NCBI GenBank assembly: GCA_023079485.1
Contig: CM041084.1
Span: forward strand, 120,892,467-120,956,466
Length of the DNA: 64,000 nucleotides
Reading direction: 5' to 3'
Source of the DNA: Archilochus colubris
Lineage: Eukaryota > Chordata > Aves > Apodiformes > Trochilidae
The position numbers and the translations under genes were made by a program. Of the stretch, positions 35,365-49,075 are shown one piece after another; within the stretch, counting starts at the first letter, position 1, and the number at the start of each line of letters is the position of its first letter. Under the pieces are notes generated by a model that ran no database searches, was not told where the DNA came from, and saw only the letters and a program-made list of their open reading frames with translations.

Positions 35365-35979
35365 ACACACACAGAAAAATCAGTACCCACTACTTCTAAG
35401 GACAGAGATGCCTATGGTCTGGGTTGACAGAAATTCAGTTTATTCACATCCTGGCTCTTAACAGGCAATAATCACATCATTTCTAAAAGCAGTAGAAATA
35501 TTAGTGACTGTGACCAGAAGCTCTAATCTCACTCTGACTTCATGGTTTCCTGAGACTTAATTTAAAGATAATAGTGGTGAAAACAGTTTGAAAATTTTAA
35601 CTTTTTTTGTAATATTAGTTTTGGAAAGTTTGTGATGTTCGTTGTGTTGACATCTTCACATGAAATTAATGAACATATTACCACTGCTTTAAAAAAATCA
35701 AAATTAATACATCTTCTACCAGCTGCTAAAGTCACCAATGGAAAATATGATGTTTGTGTTTCTTTGCAGTGGTTTACAGTGATTACTCTAAAGTACAACA
35801 TTAATTTGGTGGCATTGTATAATAAAATTGTGCCTACAGTTGGTTTTCACGATAGTCTGAGAAAATATCCATGCAACACTGCAGACCAGTTCATCCTACA
35901 TAACCTTTACAAATGTCTTCTGGCAAAAGTGGAAATGTTTTTATACAAAAGCTATTGGATTTGGTTTATATGAAGATAG
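34906..35979. other. Unassigned DNA
   Basis: Nothing recognised apart from a microsatellite. A 113-codon frame at 35632-35973 (+) has no motif and is opposed by an overlapping minus-strand frame. Confidence 0.5.
35325..35373 (+). repeat. Compound (AT)n(GTAT)n(AC)n microsatellite
   Basis: About 14 AT units, then GTAT units, then a short AC run. Confidence 0.92.
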
Positions 35980-36110
35980 CTGTGATCCAGTGGCTAGGAT
36001 AGAGTTCTAAATTTGGAAAAGCTTATTTTTCTCTCTCATTCTGGTACTATCCTGTTATATGACTTTAACTAAGACATGTAAATCTACTTTTTAAAGTTAT
36101 ATGGTATGCA
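35980..36110 (+). mobile_element. Old tRNA-derived SINE remnant (MIR-like core)
   Basis: The order of blocks follows MIR-type SINEs: CCAGTGGCTAGGATAGAGTT, then TCTCATTCTGGTACTATCC, then TATATGACTTTAACTAAGAC, then ATGTAAATCTAC. These correspond to the tRNA-like head, the 'tgtgaccttgggcaagtcac' core and the 'catctgtaaaatggg' end. Highly diverged; no target duplication is visible. Confidence 0.5.
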
Positions 36111-39100
36111 ATTCAAAATGCCTACTGGGAATTTTTCAGCAGGACAAAAAGAAAAAAAATAATAAAAAAGGAGCCATCAGAAATGAACATATCTGAAAAT
36201 TTCATTAGTGTCTCACAATTGTTTTTGATTCCAAATAGGTATTATGATGACTTTGTCTTTATAACTGAAGCTCTGGAGTATGATAAATGCAATATGTAAG
36301 TTCTCAAAATTATTAATTTTCACTATGCCCTTTTTTTAGAAAAATAGATTTTATTCCTTTTCATTTGTTCACAATCTGGTTCTAAACACTAGTACAATTT
36401 ATAATGTAAAATTCATGATACAAGTTCCAGTTTAGAAAATATATCTCTATACTAAGTGAATTGAACTATTACAATAAGCAACTTATTGACACACTGTGGT
36501 TCATCTTTTACCAAATAGTAGTCATGTTATCTGCAAAAGAAAGTAATTTCAGTACACCATTTAAAAATATATATAGGAACATATCAGTAGCTGAAATGAC
36601 AGATCTTTAAAACCTATTAACATTTTACTAAGTTTGACCTTATAAAAAAAGAATTTGGGAACTTTCTAAGATTCTAGCTGTTATTTCTTATGTATGGTAA
36701 CAAGCATCACTAAGGTTGCTGTGGTAACTTGTCAGGTTTTCCTTAATAGCCAGATAAAGCTTTCATTAATGGCCAGCACGAATTAGACCTTCCCGTGGGC
36801 AACTTGAACCCAAGTACAGACTTTTATTAAAGGTTTTTTAATTGAATGAACAATTTTAATTTTTTAAAGAATAGTTGCTTTTCTTCACATTGTTTCCAGC
36901 ATTTATCTTCTTTGATCCTGAGGTGTTACTTAAGGGCATAATTAGTAAACATCCAGGGCTAATGCGCAAATATTGGATTCAAAGCCATGATTATATTTTC
37001 CTTTTTATCTAACTTTTGATTTTGCTTTCATAATCATGAAGACTGTGAGAGATATTTTAATCTTGACCTTTTTCAGAAAATCATATGTTTTAGCAAAAAA
37101 ACCTGCAGGAATGTTAGTAAAAACTCATAACTCTCCTCTATAGTACATGACTAGGATTGTGTTCAGCACTGTCATTATGATGGTAATAAATTAATTTGTG
37201 AAGTGTCTGAAGCTGATGGGTAAGATCTGTTTCTGCTTTCAACAGCAATACCTTATGTTAGCATCCTTTCTGATCCCAGCAAACAGTCTACAATACAGTA
37301 TCTGGGAATCAGCAGGAGGGAAAATATGTCAGGAAAAGGAGTATTTAATAAATAAATGACCCACACTATCTCCCTTATATTTCGAGGTGCTTTCAGGACT
37401 ATCAGAATAAAGTCTATTCATCATTATATTTGCATTTCAAACAACAGTACTCACCAATAAAGTTATCATTGAATACAGTAATAGCAAAAATAGAAAATAT
37501 TTCTCTTATGCTTGTCTAGTCAAAGTGCTGTGAAAACTTCAGCTGCACCAACTGGTTCTCAGAACCACTGATAAACCAACACGTACATACTGGGTTTGAT
37601 AAAGATGAAACAAAGGCAAAGTTGAAGTAGTCAGGGGACTATTTCATGTGAGTGTTGGAGACAGCAGAAGTTCAAAGCAGTTGATAGTATATTAAGCTCA
37701 TTAAACTATGGAAGAATACAAAATTATTGCTGAACTTGACAAGAAATTACAGCATTTCTGGAGTCAAAAAAACCATCCTAGTTTCATTTAGTAAGTTCTC
37801 AGAAGCTGACTATCTGTTAAGTGAGAGAAAAAATTATAATTTTTTTTTATTTTTTTTTTTTTGCTACTCAGGAAAAAAAAAAGTTCTGTGACAGAGGTTT
37901 AATGGCCAGGTCATATCTCAACTGTGACTTAAAATAAATTACATGTGATTGAGCAGAAGTTTTCACAGAAATTTCTGTGCAATAAAATACAGTATATTGT
38001 TCTTATTAATTACTAAAAGAGCTGGAGCACTAATAATAATTCTATTATTATTATAGTAATGATAATTCTAATAGTCTTAAAATAAGTATTCTTATTTTTT
38101 TTCAAGCAGTTTTTAGCCTATAACAGCATTTATTACAACTTCTGTGGGGACAGTACATGGGCTGGTACTGGTGGACCTTAATCCTTACCAATTTCTTTAC
38201 ATTCAATGACAAGTCCTCTGAGCAAAAATGAAGGCAGTAAAATAAATTTCCCAAGGGTTGATACTTAAAGTCTTATATCTTACTGGAAACATGTTTATTA
38301 TCTTTTCCAGCTTGTCTTATAGCATAAATTTAAGGAACAAAATTCCATACTTCTTTCTAGTAAGTAAGAAGACAGATTTTCTGAAAGGGATTCAACTAGA
38401 GAGGTTTCCTAGGGATCAGTAAAGTGTGAGGAAATTCACAACTTCTTAAGAGTTATCTGTGAGTGGTGTGTAAAAGCAGAAGGCACCCTGGCATGAAAGG
38501 GAAGCTAAAAAGGGAAGGAAGAAGAAGAAGGGAAGGAATTGGGATATTCAACAAATTCAGAGAATATTTGGAACATCTTGAAAGTCTCCATGTGCCACTT
38601 GGAGTCTCAGAAGAACATCCATGTATTCTGCTACATTATCTGCACGTTCTCTTGCTTACATAACTTTCTATTAAGTCAGTGGATTTCTAAATATTGACAT
38701 AGAAATACATATATATATATATATATATATAATTCAAAGGTAAATCATAGCCTTTGTTTTCAAAGTGCTTGGGCATAATATCATAAATATTGTTTATAGC
38801 ATTATTTCTTTGAAAGTCATTTCATCAGCTTCTGCCTATTCTTACTGTAGCTTATTCAAGTCCAATCTCTCCTTGAAATCTTATTTTAAAATAATGTTTA
38901 TATTAATGGCATATTAACAGACTGTCATTTAAAATAAGTTTAAATTATTGGAAAGTAAGATTGAAAAGTAAGACCAAGTTTAAACCATTGCTGTGAAAAA
39001 TATTTTGTTTATTGCATTTCTTGTGGCTATTCAAATTAAAAACTCTATAGCTACAGGGTAAATTGCAAATACAGTAGTCTGTTTTATCATTATGATGAAA

Positions 39101-39324
39101 ATCATACCAGAATTTGCAACATAAATTAAAATTGCTCTGTGATTTTTGACTTCTGATGCAGAGGTTGCTTTCACAGATGCTTCTTCAAAGCTCTATACTA
39201 CATTAAATGCATGTGATGTTTAAGTGATATGTTTCCACTAGACCTTCATAATTTTGTTCAGGGTTTCAGAAACCAGACACACAATCTTCAGTACACTAAG
39301 GAAACTGCTCAATATGCAGAGGTT
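36111..39324. other. Unassigned AT-rich DNA
   Basis: Very AT-rich, with short A/T runs (for example near 37838-37880) and ATT-rich stretches near 38030-38080. No gene, RNA or named repeat. Confidence 0.5.
38709..38732 (+). repeat. (AT)n microsatellite
   Basis: About 12 AT units. Confidence 0.92.
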
Positions 39325-39400
39325 TGATCCACATGATTCCTATTAATTTTAATGGGAGCTACATGGATAAATCTGTGTCCTAAAATTCATGAGAAGTTAA
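39325..39400 (+). repeat. Ancient dispersed repeat fragment
   Basis: GATCCACATGATTCCTATTA followed by TTTTAATGGGAGCTACATGG resembles the same old sauropsid repeat as 20283-20350. Weak. Confidence 0.28.
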
Positions 39401-41921
39401 TGTCAATAGAATTCACTGATTCAAACTTTGCTCTCTGAACCTTTGTGCTTGGCTACCTTCTTCTTTGTAAAGGTTCTGAGGGGAAGGAGAGGATGGAATA
39501 GTATAATGTGATTAAAACAAAGGCATTTAGAGTTTACAAGGTCTATGATATGTATTCGAAGGTAGAAAGTAATTAAACAATACCAAATGCGGGAAAAGAA
39601 TTTTTGAAATTATATTCTCCTTAAAATCTCATTTGAAAGAATAACGTCTTTAATCATAGTATATTTTGCACACAATACATAATTGCATTTTTAAAATCAG
39701 GTAAAAATTACAAATTGATGTTAAAGTCTGGGACTTCAGTGATCTGTATCAAATGGATGCTCATTAATCCAATAAACAACATAAAAATATTCAGAGATTG
39801 TACTTAGAGTTTAATTTACATGTATAAATACAGTTGCTGGATTTCTGTAAATTGCAAACTGAAGTGGATTCAAGCTGAACCCATTTGATATGCCTAAAAA
39901 AGTCTGGGGGAAGAAAACTAAAACAAAGAAAAGCTCAGAAACATAATTAGGTCATATGAAAAGAAACAGCTAAGCTCTAGCAGTCCAGTTCCTGCCACCA
40001 TTACCTCCACAGAAATCAGTGGAACTGAACTTGAGTATGAGTAAAAGTAACATATAGTATGAAAACAAACAAAAAAACCAACCAACCAAACAAAAAATTT
40101 AATTTTACTCAGTTCTTAGTCTATTTATTCAAACAGTGAACATATAATATTCTTTGAGAGTTGTTCAACGTTGCCAAATATACCATTCCGGTGCACTTTT
40201 TGGCAAGATTCTCTGCAGCTTGTTTTTATTAGATAGGCAGCTATTTGAGTTGATTAGCTACAAACATTTCATGAAAAAGAAATAATTGCTCATTCACTAT
40301 AAATACATGTAGTTTTCTTCACCACTTGCTGACTCAGCTTCACTTGTGGTCTGAAGGATGAAGTCATATGGGTTTTTCATATTCTTGCTTTAATTTGTAA
40401 TGTTGGGAGGCATAAGAGCAGCAGCCTGTTTTAGTTGGCCCTTGTTCTGTTGCACAGCTCCCAGGGACAAAGGCTAGAGAATCCTTCTGCTCTCTGGAGG
40501 AGTGAAGGGGTCACCAGCAGACTCCTTTTGGAGAGTTTGCAAAGGAAGATACAGCAGTGATGCCCAAGGCACTGATCACACACAGCTGGAAAACAACTTA
40601 AATACTGATGACAACTTGTGCAAGTAAACTTGCACCCAGAGCAGGGCTTAGAAGAGGTTGGGGAGAGGGCTGGCTTCTTGGTTAACTCTTCCCAAGCAAC
40701 CTATGGAAAATGAGCTCGTCAGAGCTTTTTCCTGATTTTTTAATCCAACAGAACTGAGTATGAACTTGTGGAGAGCTCTTTGAATGCCGGGCATCTCCAA
40801 GAAGCAGAAATTACAACTGACATAATTTTTTACTGGAGCAGTTAAAAGATCATGGTCCTGATTTTTATACTGACATTGGGACCATAACTGTTTTACTGGT
40901 TTCTTTTTCAGCTCACTAATATTCCCAGGTAGTCTTCTGATCTGGGATATAGTTAGAACACAGTCATGGCCTGGAAGTAATGAGAAGGAAATAGAGAATG
41001 ACTTGGCCCCCAGAACCTAGCTAATGAGTCCATCCTTCCAAAAATCTTTCTCTTTACAGGAGGAAGCTTAGCTTTATTACTGCCCCTTTTGCTTCTTCAG
41101 GATATATATTTGGAAGGGTTCCTACTTCAAGTCTTCTGGCAGCTCTCCATGCATCTTAAAAATAATAATTGCAGGCCTTGTTCTCCTCTTGATAGGTTCT
41201 GAATACCACTTGAGTGTGAATAGCTTTGATACACACATTGCTTTCTTTAATATCCTATCTGATTTTTGCCACAACAGCTTATGGTAACACTACTTTTATG
41301 AAAGGCTATTGTAAAAAACTGGCACAGGCCTGGGGAGGCATCAGCTATGCACATAGAGAAAATGCCAGTGATATAGATTTAGAGCAATGGGCACTTTCAC
41401 AGCACCAGCCACAGTAAAACCACTATTGCAATTCACGTTTGAAGAAAGAATATACTCAAAAATAAAATTACACATGTAAAAGATTACATCAGATAAGTAG
41501 GAGAAAACCAAACACAGTAAACTCTGGAGCCATCTAATGTCATGTGAAAAATGTGGTTTGGAATAAAGTTTGTCCTGCATTGTGTCAAAACATAGATATT
41601 TAGAAAGTTATCCTCTTTTCTGTACTTTCAGAGAACTCCTTTCAGATAAATATTTAATGCTATAGACTTTGCTATAATTAGCAGATTAAAATGTGCAGAA
41701 TTTGATAAAGAGGATTTCATGGAATAAGATTAAATAATAGCAGATGTCAGTGTATGTAACCCATGCACGTGCTTAATTTTGGTTCTGTTGAAGGAAAGAC
41801 ATACGTAGGGAACAAAACAAGGCACCCTTGATATTTAACAGTTCAGTTTTGTCAGCAGGGTGCTTGGATGATAATAAAAGTAACCTTTAACCCATAATCA
41901 GATCTTGCAAGTAGAGCCTGA

Positions 41922-41956
<35 letters not shown>

Positions 41957-43699
41957 GTAATGAAGTTTTGGAAGATGATGTATAATTTTTATCAAAGATG
42001 CAGAAGCAACCTAGGTATAAAAAGAATTCAAAGGTATAAACATCTGAGTGCCAGCTAAAAAAAAATCACATCACAAAAGTTAAAAAGAATTGGAAGGAAG
42101 AGATTAAAAGAGAGAACAGGAACCTCTGCTGATGTACCACAAAATAATATAACTCAAGCAATGAAGGTTAGATTTTTAAAAGACTTTTTTTAATGAATGA
42201 CACAAAACACATTTTCTAAAATGGAGTAGGACATCTTAGCACAAAGTTTATCTGCCAGTGACTCCTCTTGCTTTCACTACCCAGTGGAAAGTGCTGTATC
42301 CCTCTCTCAGATGGCACAGAGCAACTACTGACGAATGTTTATGCACAGGCAGATACTGTAACTAGGATTGTTAAAATGGAAAATTTAGCTTATATGGCAT
42401 TTGATATGGTATCCAGCTACTGCAGAAGCAAATCGTTAGCACTGTATTTTGACAAAATGAGATTGTAATTAGGTGCCTTTGATTCTAAAGGCAGAATGAG
42501 TTGCACATTTCTGGCTGCAGTTCCCAAAGCGTGACATCAGAGTAATCAGCCATAGACTGTCGTTCTCTTTTCACCCTACATTTTTACTCCATTAGTAACT
42601 TGCAACAAGTCCCTGGGCAAGACGACATTCTCAGTCATCAGTGAGCAATAAATATCTATGCCAGGGTTGATAAGATTTCTCAGACACGTATATTACTTTC
42701 TGTTTTGTTCCTGTTTTTCAATTTCACAAGCTGTCTCTGTGTTGAAGTTGGGTCTGGATCATTGTTGACTTGTGGCTGCTCTGCCTCAGCAGGAATTAAC
42801 TGAGTTCCTTTGTGCTGGCTGTCTTGAATGGGATAGGACCGTCAGAATAGCTTTCTTTCACTCCACAATGTGGGAAGACTGTCCAGGATACTCTGTGAAC
42901 CCCAGTTCCCACCTGATGCAGTGACACTGTGGGTCAGTGAGTGGTTGCAGACAAATGGAGTAACTTGCTTCTTTATGCAAGAAGCTGGGCTGTGGCCAGC
43001 ACAGCCCAGATGTAGGACTGGGAAATCCTACTGTCCTGTAGTGTATTAAAAAGTTACCTGTAACTCTTTCTCTTGGGATCTAAACATAGTCTTGCAAAGC
43101 CATTGACTTCAGCAAGAACTCCGTGCTTCAAATAATTACAGAATTTGGTCCAGAATATGGAACTACACATCTCAAAATTAAGATTAGTGGCTACATTCAA
43201 GAGCTATTACCCAAAATATGTGGTATTGCCATAAGACATTGCAAATGATGTGTGAAATGAGACACCTTTGCCTATTGGCAGGGCACAAAGAGAAGAAACA
43301 GAACGACATGCCATTATTACAGTACTATTAGTTGTGATGTTCGACCTATACAAAGACATACATGAAAAAAAAATCCAAAAGCCTTAGATTTGTTTCAAAA
43401 AGAATAAACTGCTTGGAAACTTCTTTTTAACAAACTTCATCAGAACTTTCTTCTGGAAGGGAGAAGGGTCCAAAAAAAGGAAGGGGAACATTTTAAATTA
43501 GTCTTCTCTCAAAGCTCATCCCCTTCTTTCTTTTTACTTGGAAAATCTCAAATATCTTTCAAGAAAATTATCAAATTCCCTTCAGTAGTGGAGTTGGGAG
43601 GGAGGGGAACTATGACATTAGTAAAGTTTTTAAAGAACTATGGAATTACCTTTATTTGTCAACAGAACACTCCCATAGCATTCTCCTGAAAAAGCTGTC
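39401..43699. other. Unassigned DNA
   Basis: No gene recognised. GC content is slightly higher between about 40400 and 41200 and between 42800 and 43050, without coding signs. Confidence 0.5.
41926..41953 (+). repeat. (AT)n microsatellite
   Basis: About 14 AT units. Confidence 0.92.
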
Positions 43700-44345
43700 A
43701 GCCCAGGGCTCAGATAGGAGCACTTTGTGCTGGGCTAGGAATTGCTGGAGGGCTGGGCCCAGAGAATGGTGCTGAACGGTGCTGATCCAATTGACAGCCG
43801 CTCACCAGTGGTGTTCCCAGGGATCAGTGCTGGGCCCGGTTCTGTTTAATATCTTCATCGATGATTTAGATGAGGGGACTGAGTCCATCGTTAGCAAATT
43901 TGCAGATGACACTAAGCTGGGAGGGAGTGTGGATCAGCTGGAAGGCAGGAGGGCTCTGCAGAGGGACCTGGACAGACTGGAGAGTTGGGCTGATTCCAGC
44001 GGGATGAGGTTCAACACGGCCAAGTGCTGGGTCCTGCACTTTGGACACAACAACCCCATGGGGAGCTCCAGGATTGGCACAGAGTGGCTGAGAGCAGCCA
44101 GGCAGAAAGGGACCTGGGAGTTTGGATTGACAGGAAGCTGAACATGAGCCAGTAGTACGCCCAGGTAGCCAAGAAGGCCAATGGCATCCTGGCCTGGATC
44201 AGGAACAGTGTGGGACCCTGTGGATCAGGTCCAGGGAAGGGACTCTGCCCCTGTACTCAGCCCTGGTGAGGCCACACCTTGAGTTCTGTGTCCAGACTTG
44301 ATCTCAGAAGTCCTTCCCAACCCGGATGATTCTGTGATTTTGTGA
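43700..44345 (+). mobile_element. CR1 LINE with internal deletion
   Basis: Carries a CR1 reverse transcriptase segment: [20 protein letters not shown], then [18 protein letters not shown] with the catalytic FADD intact (43899-43910), then [12 protein letters not shown] and [20 protein letters not shown]. An open frame of 120 codons runs 43779-44141; a shift then puts the KLNMSQ block into another frame, and stops follow. At about 44295 the sequence jumps from the 'EFCVQ' block directly to the 3' end (ACTTGATCTCAGAAGTCC), omitting roughly 400 bp present in the copy at 6897-7708. It ends with the CR1 tail (GGATGATTCTGTGATTTTGT). Same subfamily as the 6.9 and 29.3 kb copies. Confidence 0.92.
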
Positions 44346-44974
44346 ACAGATACAAAACTGTCTCTTTTACAGACAGAAATTAATACAAAGTGTGTCTACC
44401 AAAGCACAGATTAAGAATTAGTAAATAATATTTTTTTCCCAATTTTATTAATTTTATGTTTGTGGCAAATTATGGAGCATATATTATCCAATTTGAGACA
44501 TACATCATTAGCACAATGCATTAAAACCAACCAAAGAAAGTGCACACACCAGTATCTGGCATCAGCTCTGTAATCTTCCCAAAGGCAATTTCAATAAATA
44601 TTGGGATAGATATGGGATAGATATGTCAGGCAAATCAGAATCCCCCAGGTTCTGAAACATGAACAATATTATTTATACAGGAAATATTTTTAAAAGGTGC
44701 AATGAAGTTACATGTACAGAGAAAATGCAAGATTAATCCTGGGCACTTTGCTAGCTACATGGTCAACTGATGCTTTTCACCTGTCTGTGGTGTACTTATC
44801 TTCTGTTCATTTAAAAAAAACACATGATAGAAGTTTGTAAATGTTGCATGATATTTTTATTATGAAAAATAAGATCTACTACATAGTATCAATATTCACA
44901 GCTCAAATTAAGATCTGGACAGCAGATCATCAAAAGGTACACTTAAAAGAAAATTAATAATCTATTGTTTCTAA
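44346..44974. other. Unassigned AT-rich DNA
   Basis: Nothing recognised between the two CR1 elements. Confidence 0.5.
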
Positions 44975-45680
44975 TGGCATCAAGCAGGTATCAGCAATAG
45001 ACCTAGCATTATTCAGTATTCCCAACAGCGATCTGGAGGTGCAAATAGAAATTACCATGTTGAGTATCTGAGGAGGACAAAAAGATTACTTGAGTAGTAC
45101 AGAGTGATGAGATGATGGAAGAAGAGATCTCTTAACAAGCCGAAAAGTTAGTATTTTAGGGTAGATGAATGCACAGTTATACATCAATACAAATTAATTT
45201 CACCCACAAAATGGGGTACAGTGCCTTGGAATGCCCTGACTCATCAAGGATTTATGGGCTATAGTGGACCAGAAACTCAACATAAGTTCCCACCATGAAG
45301 CTGCATGAATAGAGCTAATGCAATCCTTGAATCCTGATGCAATTGTTGGACTGATTCCCACAGATCTGCTGTCCATATTTTAATGGGAATGTTGGGGAAA
45401 ACAGAGCATTCACAAAATTGCATTCAAAATTAATTTGTGAGCAGAAGAAAAATATTGACTTTAGAAGTATAAATTCAATCTGTTTGATTATCAAAAATGA
45501 AAACTGAGGGTGACTTGATTAGTTTATAGATCATGGGAGAAAACCCTCATATGCAAACCCTCATATTATCCCTAAGGGAGAATAACATAACAGTCACCCC
45601 AACACTTATGCCATCCTTCAAAAGGAAAAAACTTTAAAAATCTGGAAGCTGAACAGTGACAAATCAGAAAAAACCCTAAT
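44975..45680 (+). mobile_element. Ancient CR1-like LINE fragment
   Basis: Decayed blocks in CR1 ORF2 order. TATTCAGTATTCCCAACAGC and GATCTGGAGGTGCAAATAG (near 45010-45052) correspond to LFNIFINDLE. TAGTGGACCAGAAACTCAAC (near 45260) corresponds to the VDxKLN block. GAGGGTGACTTGATTAGTTT (near 45507) corresponds to RGDLI. GGAAGCTGAACAGTGACAAA (near 45644) corresponds to the WKLEVDK block. No frame remains open. Confidence 0.55.
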
Positions 45681-48600
45681 CATTTTCTATTAATGAAAAG
45701 AAATTTTGCAATAAATTGATCAAAAAAGATTAATTTCTCCTACTGGCATATCTTCAGATCATGATACAAGTGAGAATTTCACTACATGTTAAATGTTCTT
45801 TAGATAAATAATAATTCTATCAGACTCAACATCCTTTAACAGATAACATTTAGGGGTCTTTGACATAGCAGCAAACTAGCTAATATTGCATTTCAGAATT
45901 CCAAAATAGAAAATAAAAAGGAAGGAAAAGGAAAATAAAAAGGAAGAGAAATTAGGATGACCTATTCAAAATTACATTGTGTGAAGATCTGAGGCTGACT
46001 TTGGGCTTTTGTTATAATTCTAAGTGAGGATCTCTGACTCTGGACCATATGCTCTGCTGTGGTATGTATTGCATAACTATGGAAAATGTCTTAATGTAGG
46101 TATTTTTCATTCGCATAAAATTGTCTGTAAGAATTTATATCCCAGCTGGTAAGATGTTATACAGAAACAACATCACATGTTGTTCTGCAAGTTGTGCATA
46201 TGTTTTGTTTCTGAGGCCAAAAATCAGGATGTGGTTTGAAGTAAAGTGGGAGGAGTTAACTAGTAAAAGTGTTATACCATATGACAACCTCAAAAAAAAA
46301 AAAAAAAAAAAAAAGAATATCAGTAGTGAAAAATATATAGCAGAAGCAGAGACTGCTTTTACTGCAATAACTAGTGATCTGCTATGCACATGTGCACATT
46401 CACATACCAACTGGAGTTTTAAAAGAGTAGCATTGCAACCTGTTGTTTCAGAAGTCTAAATATGAAGTCTGCAGCCATACTGGAATGATACAACAAAACC
46501 ACGTTCTTGTGATGTACATTGTTCCACTGTGAATACCTCTGAATTTCAGTATATTAGAGATTACAAATTAGAGATATTAAGATTACAAAATGGCTTCCAT
46601 GTCCAGGACAGGACACAGTATGATCATGTCACAGTGTATAGAGGAGGTCCCCTTGTAAACTTGCTGTTGATGTAGGAGGGGCCCCTGAGTAATTACCTGT
46701 TTCAGGGTAACAGGCTGTAGGTCACCTTAGTGGATTTCAAAGGTATCAGAATGATAGGGCTCGTGAGTTGGAAAATGCCCAACTTGTAAACATTTAGCAC
46801 ATCTCTTCCTTAAGTGAGTCATGTGTCTGCCTAAATCGGAAAGTATTTGACAGCCAGACAGAATGTGACCATATTTTTTGATCCCTAGGTTAACAGACTA
46901 AGGCTCCCTTAGTATTTAACTCAGTTTAGAGATTCAGAGTGCAGTGAAAGTACACAGTTCAGACTTAGTAAGTAAATATAATGCACAAACTCAAAAAAAT
47001 AATAAAATGCAAATACCTTCAAAAGCAATTTTATTTATGTCTGCTCTTGATATATAAGCCAGTTGAAATAGTAAGAAAACAGGGTTCTTGGGGAAATCAC
47101 AGCACTTGTACTCGCTGTTTGCTTCCTACATTAACTTTTTGTAGTGTGTTAAAATTTTCAGCCTCCATATGGACACACTTAACCACATGAATTTTTCTAG
47201 TATGTTCAATCAAGTTTTCAGTAGTTATTTTTTTATTCTGTTTTCTGACTGTATGAGTAATGTAAGTAAATAAGTAATCACCAGATGGAATGAAATTCTG
47301 CTTTCTGAACTTACATACGTACTGCAATTAAAGTAACTTGAAATAGCAACATGAATAAAGCCTACACAAATTTTCACAGTTAAAACAAGCCCAAAAGATG
47401 CGCCTATATATTAGAACCATTCTGGGTTTAATTAAAGACAGATAATAAATGAAAGGTTATTCTCAAGGGTTAATCTCTATTATAATTTTTAATTTACCAA
47501 CAATCTTAATGCATCCTTTTGTATCATACAGCAATTGTGGTTTCTTATTTTTTAGTAAGGCCCAATACCTCAGGTAGCATGTGGTGTACACATGTCAGTG
47601 ATTTCATACACCTGCACTTCAGCTGTGAGCTGGTGCCTGGCAGCCTGGCAAAGCAGCAGGTAAGAGACATCTTTGTTGCTTCACTGATAATCTTGAAAGC
47701 AAATATTGCATTCCTAATTTTGATGGTCTTTTACAATTCTGTATTTAATTGCTTAATTGCCTTTCCTACCCTGAAAAGTAAGAAAGTTTCAAAAAAGAAT
47801 GAAATTTTTTTAATGCCTCTAGCAATATAGACTTGGACCTTTGATCCAGGCCAGAACACATTTCAAGGCTGCTTGCACTGAGGGTCAATCCTAGGGCATA
47901 GTTTAGGATATGCAAGAGAAGAAATCTCAAGTGCACCAAATTCCCTTGCAGACCTCTGCAGTGACAACCAGCCACTTGTCTTTCTGGAAATGTCACATGT
48001 CCTAGGACAGTCCTGAGATTGCTTTTTGCTAAGACAGGTTGGTTAAAGAACCTGAGCTGTTGGCAGATCCAAAAAGGATCTTCAGAAGTCAGTCTTCAGA
48101 AGAGTTAAAGGTTGGCAACATAGGGCATGGATCACAAAGACACCACCCTGAGCATGCTTTATGCCTAGTGTAAGAGGAGACATCATCAGTGTTGCCATTA
48201 TAATCTGTGGAGATACTCCTGTTAGTTGTATTTTACTTTTATGTAGGTTATCTCCAAGCTCCTCTAATTTCTTGCTTATTTACTTTCATGTAACAAAAAA
48301 TATGTACAGTCATATGGCAACAGTTCAGTGTCAAGGACTATCTACAGGATATTCACAGAACTCCAAATCTTTTTCGGTTTTGCTCTTTCAGTAAATACTA
48401 ATGAGTTCAACTTGCTTATTTAATGGGAAAATCTATGGCATTTACATATTGCTTTTCATATCATGATATGCCCCAATCTGAATTGGTCTAAAGGTAAGGA
48501 ATCAGTGGTATCTTAACAAACAGCCTTGAGATGATTTCCAGATAGAGATCTCCCTGAAAGTTTAGGAGCTGAATTACAAAACATGGACCATGATAATGCC

Positions 48601-48947
48601 AAGAATGTTTTTGTAAGGATGACAGAATTCTGCTGATCATGGGATCTCCTAAAAGAGGCTTTTTGATTCACAGCAACCCTCTCTTCTATGAGTCTCCAGA
48701 GACCTGAATATTCTAGAGATGATCTCCCAAACCAGTCCATTAAACAGTTAAAAACAAACAAAAAAACCCACAAAAACTTAAAGTTACTACTGTTGCCTAA
48801 AGGAACCAGCCCTTTTATCATGTGTAGCCTAAACTCCCTTTTATCTCAAAATCATAAGGTCCAACAGGCAGTTTTTAAGTATACTATGAAACATTTTTCT
48901 GATGCAATCTGAAACTTCTAAAGACTGCATAACACTAGGCAGAAGTG
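45681..48947. other. Unassigned AT-rich DNA
   Basis: No gene recognised. A purine-rich repeat occurs near 45905-45955 and a poly(A) run at 46292. The 112-codon frame at 46121-46459 is an artefact of reading through the A-run. Confidence 0.5.
46292..46314 (+). repeat. Poly(A) tract
   Basis: About 23 A residues; no retroposon body was recognised upstream. Confidence 0.9.
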
Positions 48948-49075
48948 GTCATTATCATCATCTATTTACAGATAGGGCAACTCAGACAAATTAAATGCCC
49001 TACATGCTTTTGCAGTAGCAGCACAGAACAGCTTCTGGAGCAATTCAATCTACCCAAAGCACTGTGTCAGACAAC
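48948..49075 (-). mobile_element. Old tRNA-derived SINE remnant (MIR-like)
   Basis: The plus strand reads ATCTATTTACAGATAGGGCA, then ACTCAGACAAATTAAATGCC, then AGCAGCACAGAACAGC. This is the reverse-complement order of a MIR-type SINE (the 'ttttacagatgaggaaactgaggc' end through 'taagtgacttgcccaaggtc'). Diverged, with no clear ends. Confidence 0.45.

Noticed and set aside
35325..35373. (AT)n tracts as origin or regulatory elements
   Set aside because: Three similar (AT)n tracts occur in the window; they are ordinary microsatellites.
46121..46459. 112-codon frame containing poly-Lys
   Set aside because: The frame exists only because it reads through a poly(A) tract; no motif.
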